Counted from the stretch's first letter, positions 32,286 to 42,031 are shown. The stretch is 64,000 nt of DNA from Arenibacter latericius DSM 15913 (GCF_000424985.1 NZ_AUKX01000033.1:1-64000); one strand, 5' to 3'. The notes: generated by a model from the sequence alone, not told the origin. Numbers and translations: made by a program.

Positions 32286-34379
32286 ATGAATTGTTTTAAC
32301 AGTATTAAATTGAGATATTTTTATTTGCTTACAATTTTACTTACTTTTTCTATGCAGGGACAAAAAATAAAAGTCGCCTGCGTAGGGAATAGTGTTACCT
32401 ATGGTACCCGGGTAGCAGAAAGGGAGCGAAACGCTTATCCTGTGCAATTACAGGAATTGCTTGGTGATAATTATGAAGTGGCCAATTTTGGTTATCCAGG
32501 AGCAACGGCACTTAAAAATGGGCATAAGCCCTATTGGGATAATCCTATTTTTAAGGAGTCTAAGTCCTTTCAGCCCAACCTAGTTATTATTCATCTTGGT
32601 CTTAATGATCAGGGGAATAATAATTGGCCAGCGCATAAGGAGGAATTTGTCTCTGATTATCTAGACCTAATTCAAGAATACAGAAACCTTCCTTCTTCTC
32701 CTGAAATTATTATCTGTAAAATGTCCCCTTCCTTTTCCGGTCATCATTGGTTTGAAGAAGGGATGCGCGAAAATTACCAGGAAATTCAAGCTAAAATCGA
32801 CACAATAAGAGAACTAGCAGGTGTTGATGTGATAGATTTACAAGAACCTTTGTATCGCTTCCCCGAATATTATGCAGATGATCTTCATCCCGCCAAGGAA
32901 GGAGCTACAATTATCGCTAATAAAATAGTTCGTTTTATAAGCGGGAATTACGGTGGATTAAAGCTTCCCTTGCTATATGGGGAAAATATGGTTTTCCAAA
33001 GAAATGTACCCTTGGTTATTAATGGTACGGCCAACGCTTTGGACAACATAACGGTACGTTTTAACGGTGAGACAATACGAACAAAAGTATCCCCGCACGG
33101 ACAATGGGAGGTGGCATATCCTGCTAAAGAGGCTGGCGGACCTTATAAGCTTTCTATAAAGTCTAAGAAATCGGGAGAGATTAGTATATCTAAAGTCTAT
33201 ATAGGCGAAGTGTGGCTAGCTTCCGGTCAGTCCAATATGGGTTTTAAAGTAAAAGATGAGCAAAACGCGACTTCTATCTTAAAAGATTCCCTAAATGCGA
33301 ATGTTTTCCTTTTTTCAATGGATCCTAAGGCGCATACCAGTAATCATACCTTTACAAAAGAAGAGTTGCAAAACAGTAATGCAGCAAATTATTTTGAGCC
33401 TTCTGGTTGGAGTAATAAGCCTGGTGCTATTATGGGAAATTTTTCTGCTATAGCTTATTCCTTTGCATATAACCTTCAAAAAGAACTAAATATACCCATA
33501 GGAATTGTAAATAACGCGGTAGGTGGTTCTACCACCCAGAGTTGGATTAGTAGGGAAGCTATGGAAACAACACACCAAACCATTAGTTTGCTAAATGATA
33601 CCCATCTAAATCCCTTGGTACAGCTATGGGTGTCCGAGCGAAAAGCAAAAAATTTAGCTAGCATGAAGGACTTTGGAATAAAAGCCAGACACCCTTTTGA
33701 TCCTACTATGTTGTTTGATGCGGGTATTTACCCTATTAAGGACTATGCTATAAAAGGTGTAATCTGGTATCAGGGGGAATCCAATGCAGAGCGAGAGGAG
33801 TTGCATTCTAAATTGTTTAAAATGTTGGTTTCCGATTGGCGTAATCATTGGAATAATCCAGACCTGGCATTTAACTTTGTACAGTTGAGTAGTATAAACA
33901 GGCCTAATTGGGGGGTGTTTAGGGATTCTCAACGGAGATTGTTGTCCATTCCCAATACAGGAATGGCCGTATCTTTAGATGTGGGGCATCCTACGGATGT
34001 GCATCCCAAAGAGAAGTGGGTATTAGGTAAACGCTTGTCTAATATCGCTTTAGCAAAGAATTATGGCTTTAATATTCCGCATTCAGGACCTTTATTAGAT
34101 TATGTGAATGTAAATAATAGCGTTTTGGAAATTCATTTTTCCCATGCAGACGGTTTAAGAACCAATGATGGGAAGGCTGTTCGGGATATAGAAATTGCTG
34201 GTGCCGATCAAGTATTTGTAAAGGCAGAGAGCCAAATTAATAATAATGTTTTAGAGGTGTGGAATAAGAGCGTTGAGAAACCAAGATATGTTAGGTATGG
34301 ATATAGTTCCTATACTGATGGGAATTTGATTAATAAACATGGTCTCCCTGCGTCTACTTTCTCCAATTTGGTAGATTAG
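32286..34379 (+). CDS. Two-domain sialate O-acetylesterase
   Basis: This 697-residue secreted protein has a signal peptide (YLLTILLTFSMQGQ) and two esterase domains. The first (about 28-218) is an SGNH/GDSL hydrolase: VACVGNSVTYG with S36, HLGLNDQG, and the Asp-x-x-His pair ADDLHPAKEG ending at H200. The second (about 230-690) is a sialate O-acetylesterase (SASA, PF03629) domain with EVWLASGQSNMGF (S315), IGIVNNAVGGS, and GVIWYQGESNA. It would remove O-acetyl groups from sialic acids so that sialidase and lyase can act. The fusion may target different positions or both free and bound sialates. It is 46 bases downstream of nanA, in the same operon. Confidence 0.88.
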   Translation: MNCFNSIKLRYFYLLTILLTFSMQGQKIKVACVGNSVTYGTRVAERERNAYPVQLQELLGDNYEVANFGYPGATALKNGHKPYWDNPIFKESKSFQPNLVIIHLGLNDQGNNNWPAHKEEFVSDYLDLIQEYRNLPSSPEIIICKMSPSFSGHHWFEEGMRENYQEIQAKIDTIRELAGVDVIDLQEPLYRFPEYYADDLHPAKEGATIIANKIVRFISGNYGGLKLPLLYGENMVFQRNVPLVINGTANALDNITVRFNGETIRTKVSPHGQWEVAYPAKEAGGPYKLSIKSKKSGEISISKVYIGEVWLASGQSNMGFKVKDEQNATSILKDSLNANVFLFSMDPKAHTSNHTFTKEELQNSNAANYFEPSGWSNKPGAIMGNFSAIAYSFAYNLQKELNIPIGIVNNAVGGSTTQSWISREAMETTHQTISLLNDTHLNPLVQLWVSERKAKNLASMKDFGIKARHPFDPTMLFDAGIYPIKDYAIKGVIWYQGESNAEREELHSKLFKMLVSDWRNHWNNPDLAFNFVQLSSINRPNWGVFRDSQRRLLSIPNTGMAVSLDVGHPTDVHPKEKWVLGKRLSNIALAKNYGFNIPHSGPLLDYVNVNNSVLEIHFSHADGLRTNDGKAVRDIEIAGADQVFVKAESQINNNVLEVWNKSVEKPRYVRYGYSSYTDGNLINKHGLPASTFSNLVD

Positions 34380-34424
34380 TAAATCCCAAATAATCCTTAT
34401 CTTTTAATTAACCTTAAAAAATTC

Positions 34425-36476
34425 ATGGAAACTATTTTTAATAATACATTTACTAAAAGCGTATATAAAGGACTAACGGTCTTGGTTGTAGCACTATTTT
34501 CTTTAAGTGTTAATGCGCAGATAGAATTTAATAAACTAGCTAAGAAATACCCTATAATTCCGACCCCGCAGGAAGTGGAGTATGGGAATAATGAAAGAGC
34601 TTTTAAATCCATTAGCATTATTAGGAACGATTTTGAAAACCTAGATTTGTCGCCACAAAAGGTGGTGGATTATGATGGAATCTGGGTGGAATCTAAAGGG
34701 ATGCGAATCCAATTAATAAAGGATGACCAACAACCTAATGAGGAAGGGTATTCTTTAAAAATTGATAAGAACATAACTATTACAGCACCTACCGTAAAGG
34801 GTGCTTATAATGGGCTTCAGACGTTAAGACAACTGATAAGAAGTAAAGGGAGAAGGTTTACCCTGCCTCAGGTAGATATAAAAGACTGGCCAGCCTTTAA
34901 GATCCGAGGTTTTATGCACGATACTGGACGTAATTTTCAAAGTATAGAACAACTAAAAGAGCAAATAGATATCCTTGCTCAATATAAATACAATGTTTTT
35001 CATTGGCATTTAACCGATGATCCAGGATGGCGTTTGGAAAGTAAATTATATCCAGAATTAAAAGCAGATAAATCTTTTAGCAGACACGTAGGGAAATACT
35101 ATACTCAAGAAGATTTCAAGGAAATATTGGCCTACTGTAAAGAGCGTCAAATAACCTTAATCCCTGAATTCGATATTCCAGGGCATACCAATGCCTTTAG
35201 AAAGGCTTTTGGGATTAAAACTATGAAGGAAGAAAGGGTGCTTCCTATTCTTATCGATCTTTTTGATGAGCTGATGGGGCTTGCCGATGCTGAAGAAATG
35301 CCATACATCCATATAGGGACCGATGAAGTAAGAAATGCGCCTGAATATGTGGAGGACGAGATGATTCTTACTCTAATGAATCACATAAAAAGTAAAGGGC
35401 GTGAGCTAATAGTTTGGAAGGAAGGTATTGTAATTGAAGAAGATTCAACCTCTATAAATCAACTTTGGGCACAGCATAATGTGCGTGAGGGACACCGATT
35501 TATTGATTCTAGAGCTAATTATATTAACCATTTGGATCCTTTTGCTGGGATGGCACGACTGTTTTTTCAGCAACCCTGTAGACAACCAGCTGGAGATTCA
35601 TTGGCTTTGGGAGGTATACTTTGTGCCTGGCCAGACAATAATGTGGCAGAGGAACGTGATATTTTAAAACAGAATCCAATTTATCCTTCTATAGTCTTTT
35701 ATTCAGATGCTATATGGAAGGGGAGAGAGAAAAATTATCCTGAGTACTGGGCTAAACTCCCCCCAAAAGGAACAGAGGAGTTTAATAGGTTTAAGCATTT
35801 TGAAGACAAAGTGGTAGTGCATAGGGATTTGTTTTTTAAGGGTAAAGAATTTCCTTATGTAAGGCAAACTGATGCTTCATGGAAGGTTGTAGGTCCTTTT
35901 GATCATAAGGGTGATCTTACAACTTCTTTTCCAGTTGAAAAGGAGCTAGCACCTTCTTATTTGGTGGATGGTAATGAGTATTCGTGGGACGATAGTCCTG
36001 TTGGAGGAACCATACATTTAAAGCATTTTTTCGGTTTCCCAGCAATCACAAACGCTAAAGATGGCACCTACTATGCTTATACTAAAATTTACTCCCCAGA
36101 AACTAGGGAACAGGCATTTTGGGTAGGATTCTATGGGTGGTCTAGATCTGGAGGTAGAAGGGGAGGACCCGCACCTAGTCTTGGACAGTGGCATATTACC
36201 GAGCCAAAAATTTGGGTGAACAATAAGGAAATCTTGCCCCCAGTTTGGAAACAGCCGGCATTGGCAGTAGCTACGGATGAGATTCCATTCGTAGACGAAG
36301 ATTATTTTTATAGAGAGCCCACTATGATAAAATTGAATAAGGGGTGGAATACTATACTATTGAAAGTTCCACATGGAGGTGGTTCCTGGAAATGGATGTA
36401 CACCGTAATGCCAATAGTCATTGACGGTAATGATGTTAGGGAAGTTACCGATTTAAAGTTTGATGCCTCCTTTTAA
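34425..36476 (+). CDS. Beta-N-acetylhexosaminidase, GH20
   Basis: This 683-residue protein has an N-terminal signal segment (LTVLVVALFSLSVNAQ), a GH20 N-terminal alpha/beta domain (about 40-155), and a TIM barrel beginning IRGFMHDTGRNFQ, with VFHWHLTDDPGWRLE and the catalytic Asp-Glu pair D300-E301 in IHIGTDEVRN. The 'GTDEV' form replaces the commoner 'GGDEV'. About 170 residues after the barrel (from about 490) form a beta-rich extra domain with no family I recognise. It would remove terminal GlcNAc or GalNAc from glycans after desialylation, in the periplasm or at the surface. It lies 45 bases after the esterase gene. Confidence 0.9.
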   Translation: METIFNNTFTKSVYKGLTVLVVALFSLSVNAQIEFNKLAKKYPIIPTPQEVEYGNNERAFKSISIIRNDFENLDLSPQKVVDYDGIWVESKGMRIQLIKDDQQPNEEGYSLKIDKNITITAPTVKGAYNGLQTLRQLIRSKGRRFTLPQVDIKDWPAFKIRGFMHDTGRNFQSIEQLKEQIDILAQYKYNVFHWHLTDDPGWRLESKLYPELKADKSFSRHVGKYYTQEDFKEILAYCKERQITLIPEFDIPGHTNAFRKAFGIKTMKEERVLPILIDLFDELMGLADAEEMPYIHIGTDEVRNAPEYVEDEMILTLMNHIKSKGRELIVWKEGIVIEEDSTSINQLWAQHNVREGHRFIDSRANYINHLDPFAGMARLFFQQPCRQPAGDSLALGGILCAWPDNNVAEERDILKQNPIYPSIVFYSDAIWKGREKNYPEYWAKLPPKGTEEFNRFKHFEDKVVVHRDLFFKGKEFPYVRQTDASWKVVGPFDHKGDLTTSFPVEKELAPSYLVDGNEYSWDDSPVGGTIHLKHFFGFPAITNAKDGTYYAYTKIYSPETREQAFWVGFYGWSRSGGRRGGPAPSLGQWHITEPKIWVNNKEILPPVWKQPALAVATDEIPFVDEDYFYREPTMIKLNKGWNTILLKVPHGGGSWKWMYTVMPIVIDGNDVREVTDLKFDASF

Positions 36477-36489
36477 TTGATAAAAGCGT

Positions 36490-37143
36490 ATGAAACCATT
36501 GTATTTTTTTATTGGATTTATATTAATGGCCTTAAGTGCAGAAGCACAGTCATTCTCTGACCATTATTATAAGCGGAAAGCACAATTTGAAGCGGAACCT
36601 GATACCCAGGGGGAAATAATCTTTCTAGGGAACAGTATTACCGAAGGTGGAGATTGGAGGGCACTATTTCCCAATAAAAATGTGGTGAATAGAGGAATAA
36701 GTGGCGATGTAACCGTGGGTATTCTCAACCGGTTATCCGAGGTAACCTCTTCCCAACCAAAAAAATTATTTCTTCTAATTGGGACTAATGATCTTGCTAG
36801 GGGGAAGACAGAATCTTATGTAGTAGATCATGTGGCATCCATTTTGCAGGAAATAAAAAGTGAATCGGGAAATACGGAATTGTTTTTGCAAAGTATCCTT
36901 CCTGTAAATCCTACAGTAGGTGATAAATTCATGGGTCATAAAAAGAATCAGGAATTGATAGTCTCCGTGAATAGCGTGTTAAAAGACCTTTCCAAGAGGA
37001 TGAATGTAAAATTTATTGATCTCCATAAAAAGTTTAGGAACTCAAAAGGAGAATTAAAAGCGAGATATACCCATGATGGATTGCATTTGAATGAGAATGG
37101 TTATCAGAAATGGAAGAAGGTCTTAAAGCCTTATCTAAAATAA
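36490..37143 (+). CDS. SGNH/GDSL hydrolase, probable sugar esterase
   Basis: This 217-residue secreted enzyme has a signal peptide (YFFIGFILMALSAEAQ). Block I is IIFLGNSITEGGDW with S49; block II GISGDVTVGIL; block III LLIGTNDLARGK with the oxyanion Asn; block V THDGLHLNENGYQKW with the catalytic Asp and His. This matches small SGNH esterases of the acetylhydrolase or sialate esterase type. It starts 13 bases after the hexosaminidase gene, so it probably removes O-acetyl groups from the same glycans. It is distinct from the N-terminal domain of the 697-residue esterase. Confidence 0.86.
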   Translation: MKPLYFFIGFILMALSAEAQSFSDHYYKRKAQFEAEPDTQGEIIFLGNSITEGGDWRALFPNKNVVNRGISGDVTVGILNRLSEVTSSQPKKLFLLIGTNDLARGKTESYVVDHVASILQEIKSESGNTELFLQSILPVNPTVGDKFMGHKKNQELIVSVNSVLKDLSKRMNVKFIDLHKKFRNSKGELKARYTHDGLHLNENGYQKWKKVLKPYLK

Positions 37144-37232
37144 ATTGGAGATATAGTGCTCAATTTTAAGGTATAGATTGTGTAACAACGGGTGAATCTG
37201 TACATTAAGGATCATTTTAAATAGAATAAACT

Positions 37233-38009
37233 ATGAAGAAGCAAAATATCAGACCTTACGTATTGGCAGAAAATAATTGGAAATCGGTAAAAGAAACCGA
37301 TTACCAGGTAGCTGTGTTACCATGGGGTGCAACGGAAGCCCATAATTATCATTTACCATATGCAACAGATAATATTTTAGCTGAAAATGTTGCGTTGGAA
37401 GCCGCAAAACAAGCTTGGGAAAATGGTGCGAAGGTGGTGGTGTTACCAACTATACCTTTTGGGGTGAATACTGGGCAGATGGATGTTAAGCTTTGTATGA
37501 ATATGAGTCCTAGTACGGAATATGCGGTTTTAAGGGATGTGGTACAGGTTTTGGACGCACAGAACATAGATAAACTAGTTATTGTAAATGGGCATGGTGG
37601 AAATAACTTTAAACAATTTATAAGAGAATTAAGTTTAGAGTTTCCAAAAGTGTTTGTCTGCGCTTTAAACTGGTGGAATAACACGGATCCGAAACCTTAT
37701 TTTGATGAACCAGGAGATCACGCTGGGGAATTGGAAACTTCCGTAGTTATGCATTTAACTCCACAATGGGTTTTAGATTTAAAAGAAGCTGGATCTGGAG
37801 CAGCCAAAACCTTTAGAATAAAAGGTTTAAAAGAAGGTTGGGTGTCCTCGCAACGTAGGTGGACACAAGTAACGGAGGATACCGGTGTTGGAAATCCGGA
37901 ATTGTCCACTGCCGAAAAAGGAAAGAATTTTTTCGAGGTTTCTGTTAAGAATATAGGAGAGTTTTTGGAGTCTCTTTCTAAAGCGGACGTTAATGATATG
38001 TACAAATAA
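37233..38009 (+). CDS. Creatininase-family amidohydrolase of unknown substrate
   Basis: This 258-residue soluble protein, without signal peptide, belongs to the creatininase fold (creatinine amidohydrolase, FAPy hydrolase, MftE-like). Metal-ligand motifs are visible: WGATEAHNYHLPYATDN (E35, H37, D46), VNGHGGNNFKQF and GDHAGELETSVVMHL. The fold opens cyclic or linear amides using two metal ions. Nothing in known sialate pathways needs this activity, yet the gene is embedded between an SGNH esterase and the sialidase in the nan operon. It could act on an N-acyl variant or a lactam of sialic acid, or on an amino-sugar amide. That is inference. Confidence 0.82.
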   Translation: MKKQNIRPYVLAENNWKSVKETDYQVAVLPWGATEAHNYHLPYATDNILAENVALEAAKQAWENGAKVVVLPTIPFGVNTGQMDVKLCMNMSPSTEYAVLRDVVQVLDAQNIDKLVIVNGHGGNNFKQFIRELSLEFPKVFVCALNWWNNTDPKPYFDEPGDHAGELETSVVMHLTPQWVLDLKEAGSGAAKTFRIKGLKEGWVSSQRRWTQVTEDTGVGNPELSTAEKGKNFFEVSVKNIGEFLESLSKADVNDMYK

Positions 38010-38068
38010 CAAATCATAAACACTTAAATAAGAGAATAGTAGAATAATTATAATTTAATAAACGTAAA

Positions 38069-39205
38069 ATGAAAAAAGTATTTTTTGGGCTGTTACTTGG
38101 TACCAGCATGATCTTATCAGGACAAACGGAGAAGCATAAAATTGCCGATGGAGTAAAGGTTTATCAAGACCTATTTAATGCTGACGAGGTAGATGGAGTA
38201 GCCTGTTTTAGAATTCCTGCGATTATTACCGCCCCTAATGGAGATCTTATTGCCGCTATTGATGAACGGGTCCCTGGTTGTGGCGACCTTAAATTTAGTA
38301 AAGACATCAATATTGTAATTAGAAGGAGTAGTGATAATGGGAAGACTTGGAGTGATATAGAAACTGTAGTGGACTTGCCATACGGACAGTCGGCTTCCGA
38401 TCCATCGCTTATAGTGGACCGCGATACCAAGGAAATTTTTATGTTCTATAACTATATGGACTTGGATAAGGAAAAGGATGTTTACTATTTCCAAGTTGTT
38501 AAAAGTTCTGATAATGGAAAAACTTGGACAAAGCCAGAGGATATTACTAGTCAGATTGCCAAAGAAGAATGGCATAAAGATTTTAAGTTTATTACCTCAG
38601 GACGTGGAATCCAGACTAGAGACGGGAAGTTATTGCATACTATGGTGAACCTAAATAGCGGACTTCATTTGTTTGCAAGTGATGATCACGGAAAATCTTG
38701 GTATTTAATAGACACGCCTATACAGCCTGCAGATGAGTCAAAAGTAATTGAACTTGCTGATGGTACTTGGATGATTAATGCTCGTGTAAATGGTGCAGGA
38801 ATGCGTTATGTGCATCGTTCAACTGATGAGGGTAAAACATGGACTACTGCAGAAGAACCAGAACTTATAGATCCTGGTTGTAACGCTAGTATAATAAGGT
38901 ATACTGCTATTGAAGACGGCTATAAGAAAAACAGATTGCTTTTTTCTAATGCAAAAATGGAAAAAGGAAGAATGAATATGACTGTTCGTGTGAGTTATGA
39001 TGAAGGAAAAACTTGGACAGAAGGGAAAACGATCTACTCAGGTGGTTCCGCGTATTCTTCTTTGACAGTGCTAAAAAATGGAGATATAGGATTGTTTTTT
39101 GAGCAAGATGGGTATACTAAGAATCCATATGTGAGCTTCTCCTTAAAATGGTTAACAGATGGTGATGATAAGTATAAGAAGCCTTCTAAGAGAAGGAGAA
39201 AATAA
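38069..39205 (+). CDS. Exo-alpha-sialidase, GH33
   Basis: This 378-residue secreted enzyme has a signal peptide (FFGLLLGTSMILSGQ). The sialidase FRIP motif is at 47-50 (CFRIPAIITAPNG), with the arginine that binds the sialate carboxylate. Five Asp boxes (S-x-D-x-G-x-T/S-W) are present: SSDNGKTW twice, SDDHGKSW, STDEGKTW and SYDEGKTW. QSASDPSL and the GGSAYSSL tyrosine region are as expected for a six-blade GH33 propeller. No extra carbohydrate-binding module is seen. It releases terminal sialic acid and is the last gene of the nanA operon, ending at a bidirectional terminator. Confidence 0.94.
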   Translation: MKKVFFGLLLGTSMILSGQTEKHKIADGVKVYQDLFNADEVDGVACFRIPAIITAPNGDLIAAIDERVPGCGDLKFSKDINIVIRRSSDNGKTWSDIETVVDLPYGQSASDPSLIVDRDTKEIFMFYNYMDLDKEKDVYYFQVVKSSDNGKTWTKPEDITSQIAKEEWHKDFKFITSGRGIQTRDGKLLHTMVNLNSGLHLFASDDHGKSWYLIDTPIQPADESKVIELADGTWMINARVNGAGMRYVHRSTDEGKTWTTAEEPELIDPGCNASIIRYTAIEDGYKKNRLLFSNAKMEKGRMNMTVRVSYDEGKTWTEGKTIYSGGSAYSSLTVLKNGDIGLFFEQDGYTKNPYVSFSLKWLTDGDDKYKKPSKRRRK

Positions 39206-39240
39206 TTTTAAAATTATTAACTTCATTCAATAAAGAGTAA

Positions 39241-39270
39241 AAAAATAGCGGGCATTGCCCGCTATTTTTT
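39241..39270. terminator. Bidirectional terminator between sialidase and regulator
   Basis: AAAAATAGCGGGC (39241-39253) pairs with GCCCGCTATTTTT (39257-39269) around a 3-nt loop. It serves the sialidase on the plus strand and overlaps the stop codon (39264-39262) of the minus-strand regulator gene. Confidence 0.88.
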
Positions 39271-39981
39271 ATTGTTTTTAAATATTCTATCGAAATGAGG
39301 TTCTAAATGCCTTCTCATAGCAACCCTAAAGGTTTCTGGGGTGCCTACTTTTAAATTATCCAATAACATTCTATGGGTAACAAACTGACCGCTAGAATAT
39401 TGATAATCTTTTAGATTGGTTTCACTCTGGTGAACAAACTCGAATACGGGGAGTAATAAATCTTGGAACTTTTTGAGGGTGGTGTTGTTAGACATTTCAT
39501 AGAGTTTCCCGTGAAATGCTATCTCCTTATCTAAAGAAAACATGCTCTTATTATAACTAGTCTCCTCTTCCAAGACTACAATTTTTTCTAAATCCTCTAT
39601 ATCCTTTTGGGTTTTATGCTCAAAAAGAAAATCGGCCATCCCCATTTCCATTATAAGTCGGAATTCAAATAAATTTTTCAGTGTGCCTGAAGCCAAAAGA
39701 GTGGGGTCTAACATGCGCTCAAAATTATGCATAATATCAGGGTTGGTGATAATCATTCCCCTGTGTTTCTTAGACTCAATTATCCCTAATGTACGCAAGC
39801 GTAGAATAGCCTCTCTTACTACAGTGCGACTAACCCCTAATGATTGGGCGAATTCCATTTCCTTAGGTATAGCATCACCCGCTTTTAAATTGTTTTCCTT
39901 AATAAACTGTAATAAACGCGCTTCTACTTTATCTGCAAGAGATAAGGTTTCTAAGGGTTCTATTTTTGAAAAATTATTCAT
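39262..39981 (-). CDS. FadR/FCD-family GntR regulator, likely controls the nan regulon
   Basis: This 239-residue protein has an N-terminal winged helix of GntR type (EFAQSLGVSRTVVREAILRL, then IESKKHRGMIIT) and a C-terminal FCD all-helical sensor domain (about 95-235) with the usual metal-site residues: EFRLIMEMGMADFLFEH, DKEIAFHGKLYEMSNN and HRMLLDN. FCD regulators such as NanR bind sialate or a downstream metabolite and lose DNA affinity. It is encoded inside the locus, divergent from the epimerase gene. The 15-bp inverted repeat found four times in the locus has the short palindrome shape expected of this family, so it is the prime candidate to bind it. Confidence 0.88.
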   Translation of the reverse strand: MNNFSKIEPLETLSLADKVEARLLQFIKENNLKAGDAIPKEMEFAQSLGVSRTVVREAILRLRTLGIIESKKHRGMIITNPDIMHNFERMLDPTLLASGTLKNLFEFRLIMEMGMADFLFEHKTQKDIEDLEKIVVLEEETSYNKSMFSLDKEIAFHGKLYEMSNNTTLKKFQDLLLPVFEFVHQSETNLKDYQYSSGQFVTHRMLLDNLKVGTPETFRVAMRRHLEPHFDRIFKNNKK

Positions 39982-40034
39982 AATATTGGTTGGTTTATTT
40001 TCATGACCAGCAAAGATTTCAATACTTCAAGGTG

Positions 40035-40042
40035 CAAAAATA
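40035..40042 (-). promoter_or_regulatory. -7 box of the regulator gene
   Basis: On the minus strand this reads TATTTTTG (TAnnTTTG), 53 bases ahead of the regulator start. No TTG is seen at the expected -33 position, so only one element is supported. Confidence 0.42.
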
Positions 40043-40126
40043 GCATTGTAATTGAATTATACTCCTTAAGTCAGTCTATTCTCAACTATTTCTAGAATAG
40101 AACACAACTAATATAAGAATATTTTT

Positions 40127-40134
40127 TAGATTTG
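40127..40134 (+). promoter_or_regulatory. -7 box of the epimerase gene
   Basis: TAGATTTG matches TAnnTTTG and lies 2 bases before operator copy 3, the same arrangement as at nanA. A -33 TTG is not evident. Confidence 0.6.
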
Positions 40135-40136
40135 TA

Positions 40137-40151
40137 TTATGTATAACATAA
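40137..40151. promoter_or_regulatory. Operator copy 3 (epimerase)
   Basis: TTATGT-ATA-ACATAA, identical to the nanA copy, 7 bases ahead of the epimerase ATG and just downstream of the -7 box. A bound repressor would block both initiation and the ribosome site. Confidence 0.78.
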
Positions 40152-40158
40152 GTTGATA

Positions 40159-41325
40159 ATGAAAAATTCTACTCTTTATAAAAATACCCTATTAAACGAT
40201 GTAATTCCGTTTTGGGAAAAACATTCCCTTGATTTGGAGCATGGAGGCTATTTCACCTGCTTGGATCAAACGGGGGAAGTGTTTGATACTGATAAGTTTA
40301 TATGGCTTCAAGGGCGACAGGCTTGGACGTTCTCGATGCTGTATAACCAAGTGGAGAAAAATCCAAAGTGGTTAGAAATTGCAAAATCGGGAATCGATTT
40401 TCTTAGGAAGCACGGTATGGACAAAGATGGAAACTTCTATTTCTCCGTAACCAAGGAGGGTAAGCCATTAGTGCAGCCTTATAATATTTTTTCAGATTGT
40501 TTTGCTGCAATGGCATTTAGTCAATATGCAAAGGCGACAGGTGATGAGGTGGTAAGAGAGTTAGCTAAACAGACTTACTATAATATCTTAAAGAAAAAGG
40601 ACAATTCTAAGGGGATTTATGAGAAGAATACGGATGTAAGACCTTTAAAAGGATTCTCTTTGCCGATGATTCTCTCTAATTTGGTCTTAGAGTTAGAAGA
40701 TGTTCTGGACAATGATGAAATAGAAAGAACCATAAACTTCAGTGTAAACGAAGTAATGGATGTCTTTTTGCAAAAAGATTCCGGTATTATATATGAATTT
40801 GTAAATCCAGATGGTTCTCTTAGTGATAGCTTTAACGGTCGGTTATTAAATCCTGGCCATGGTATTGAAGCTATGTGGTTCATGATAGATATAGGAGCTA
40901 GGAGAAACGATACGGAACTAATTGATAAGGCTACAAAGGTTATATTAAATATACTTGATTACAGTTGGGATGAGGAACATGGCGGAATTTTCTACTTTTT
41001 AGACGCTATGGGAAAACCACCGCAGCAGTTGGAATGGGATCAGAAACTATGGTGGGTTCATTTAGAAACCTTAGTGGCATTAGCAAAAGCTTATGAACAC
41101 ACCGGGAACAAGGAAATAGGAGAGTGGTACCAAAAAGTACATGACTATGCATGGACTCACTTTTCAGATCCAGATAACGGTGAATGGTTTGGATACCTCA
41201 ATAGGGAAGGAAAACCTTTACTGACCTTAAAAGGAGGGAAGTGGAAAGGATGTTTCCATGTACCAAGAGCTATGTTCCAATGTTGGAAGAGCTTTGAAAA
41301 CATAGAAGCAAAAGATAGTGAATAG
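40159..41325 (+). CDS. N-acylglucosamine 2-epimerase (AGE/RnBP family)
   Basis: The ATG at 40159 ([14 protein letters not shown]) gives 388 residues; an upstream TTG at 40153 overlaps the operator region and is disfavoured. The (alpha/alpha)6-barrel signature is clear: [55 protein letters not shown] with a catalytic His, and [18 protein letters not shown] with the second. It interconverts ManNAc and GlcNAc in the cytoplasm, the step after NanA, replacing the NanE/NanK route of enterobacteria. It is a monocistronic unit with its own operator and a good terminator. Confidence 0.92.
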   Translation: MKNSTLYKNTLLNDVIPFWEKHSLDLEHGGYFTCLDQTGEVFDTDKFIWLQGRQAWTFSMLYNQVEKNPKWLEIAKSGIDFLRKHGMDKDGNFYFSVTKEGKPLVQPYNIFSDCFAAMAFSQYAKATGDEVVRELAKQTYYNILKKKDNSKGIYEKNTDVRPLKGFSLPMILSNLVLELEDVLDNDEIERTINFSVNEVMDVFLQKDSGIIYEFVNPDGSLSDSFNGRLLNPGHGIEAMWFMIDIGARRNDTELIDKATKVILNILDYSWDEEHGGIFYFLDAMGKPPQQLEWDQKLWWVHLETLVALAKAYEHTGNKEIGEWYQKVHDYAWTHFSDPDNGEWFGYLNREGKPLLTLKGGKWKGCFHVPRAMFQCWKSFENIEAKDSE

Positions 41326-41408
41326 GATTTAGTACATAGTATTGAGATTTGAGTGTTTATAGACCGATTGCTCGTACTTAACTTAGTTAGATCAATAAAT
41401 AATAAAGT

Positions 41409-41447
41409 AAGGCTTCTCCTTTAAGATCAAGGAGGAGCCTTTTTTTT
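41409..41447 (+). terminator. Terminator of the epimerase gene
   Basis: AAGGCTTCTCCTT (41409-41421) pairs with AAGGAGGAGCCTT (41429-41441), one wobble, followed by a T run to 41447. Confidence 0.88.
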
Positions 41448-42031
41448 GTAAAAACAAAACGGAGGGATTGTTTTATAGTATTAAGTACAAGGTAGTTAGG
41501 ATTAAGATTAGAATTTAGTAGTGAGAATTGAGTATTGAGTCCCTTATTAAGTTAAAGATCTCTTATCAAAAGAATTGGCTTGATCAGCGAACTCATGCTA
41601 GGACTTTATCATGCTTTTCGGAAGCGGACAATTTTTTTAAAATCTAAAAAATGGGGATTAATAGTAATTCAGAAATATGGCTTTATCCAAAGTCCTCCCT
41701 AGGCAAAGTGTTGATGGTTAAGTAGTTGGGTTTGCTTAGTGCCAATCTAAAACACCTTAACTTTGAAATATTATTTTTTAAGATTAAATAGTATGCGTTT
41801 CACTGGGCTTACTGCTAAAATAATTTATTGAATTAAAATTCTTGGCTATCGCTAAGGCTGGCTCCTCTAAGCCAAGGTATACCATACTAAGGAAGGGATG
41901 AATTAATTACCTTTTTTGCTATCTAAAATCTACTTTCCAATAGGGTTTTAACTATATTTTTTAAAGTATATTTCTGCTTTATTTTCTAACATATTTACAA
42001 AATGGACTATCTTAAAAATAAAATCCGCTTT

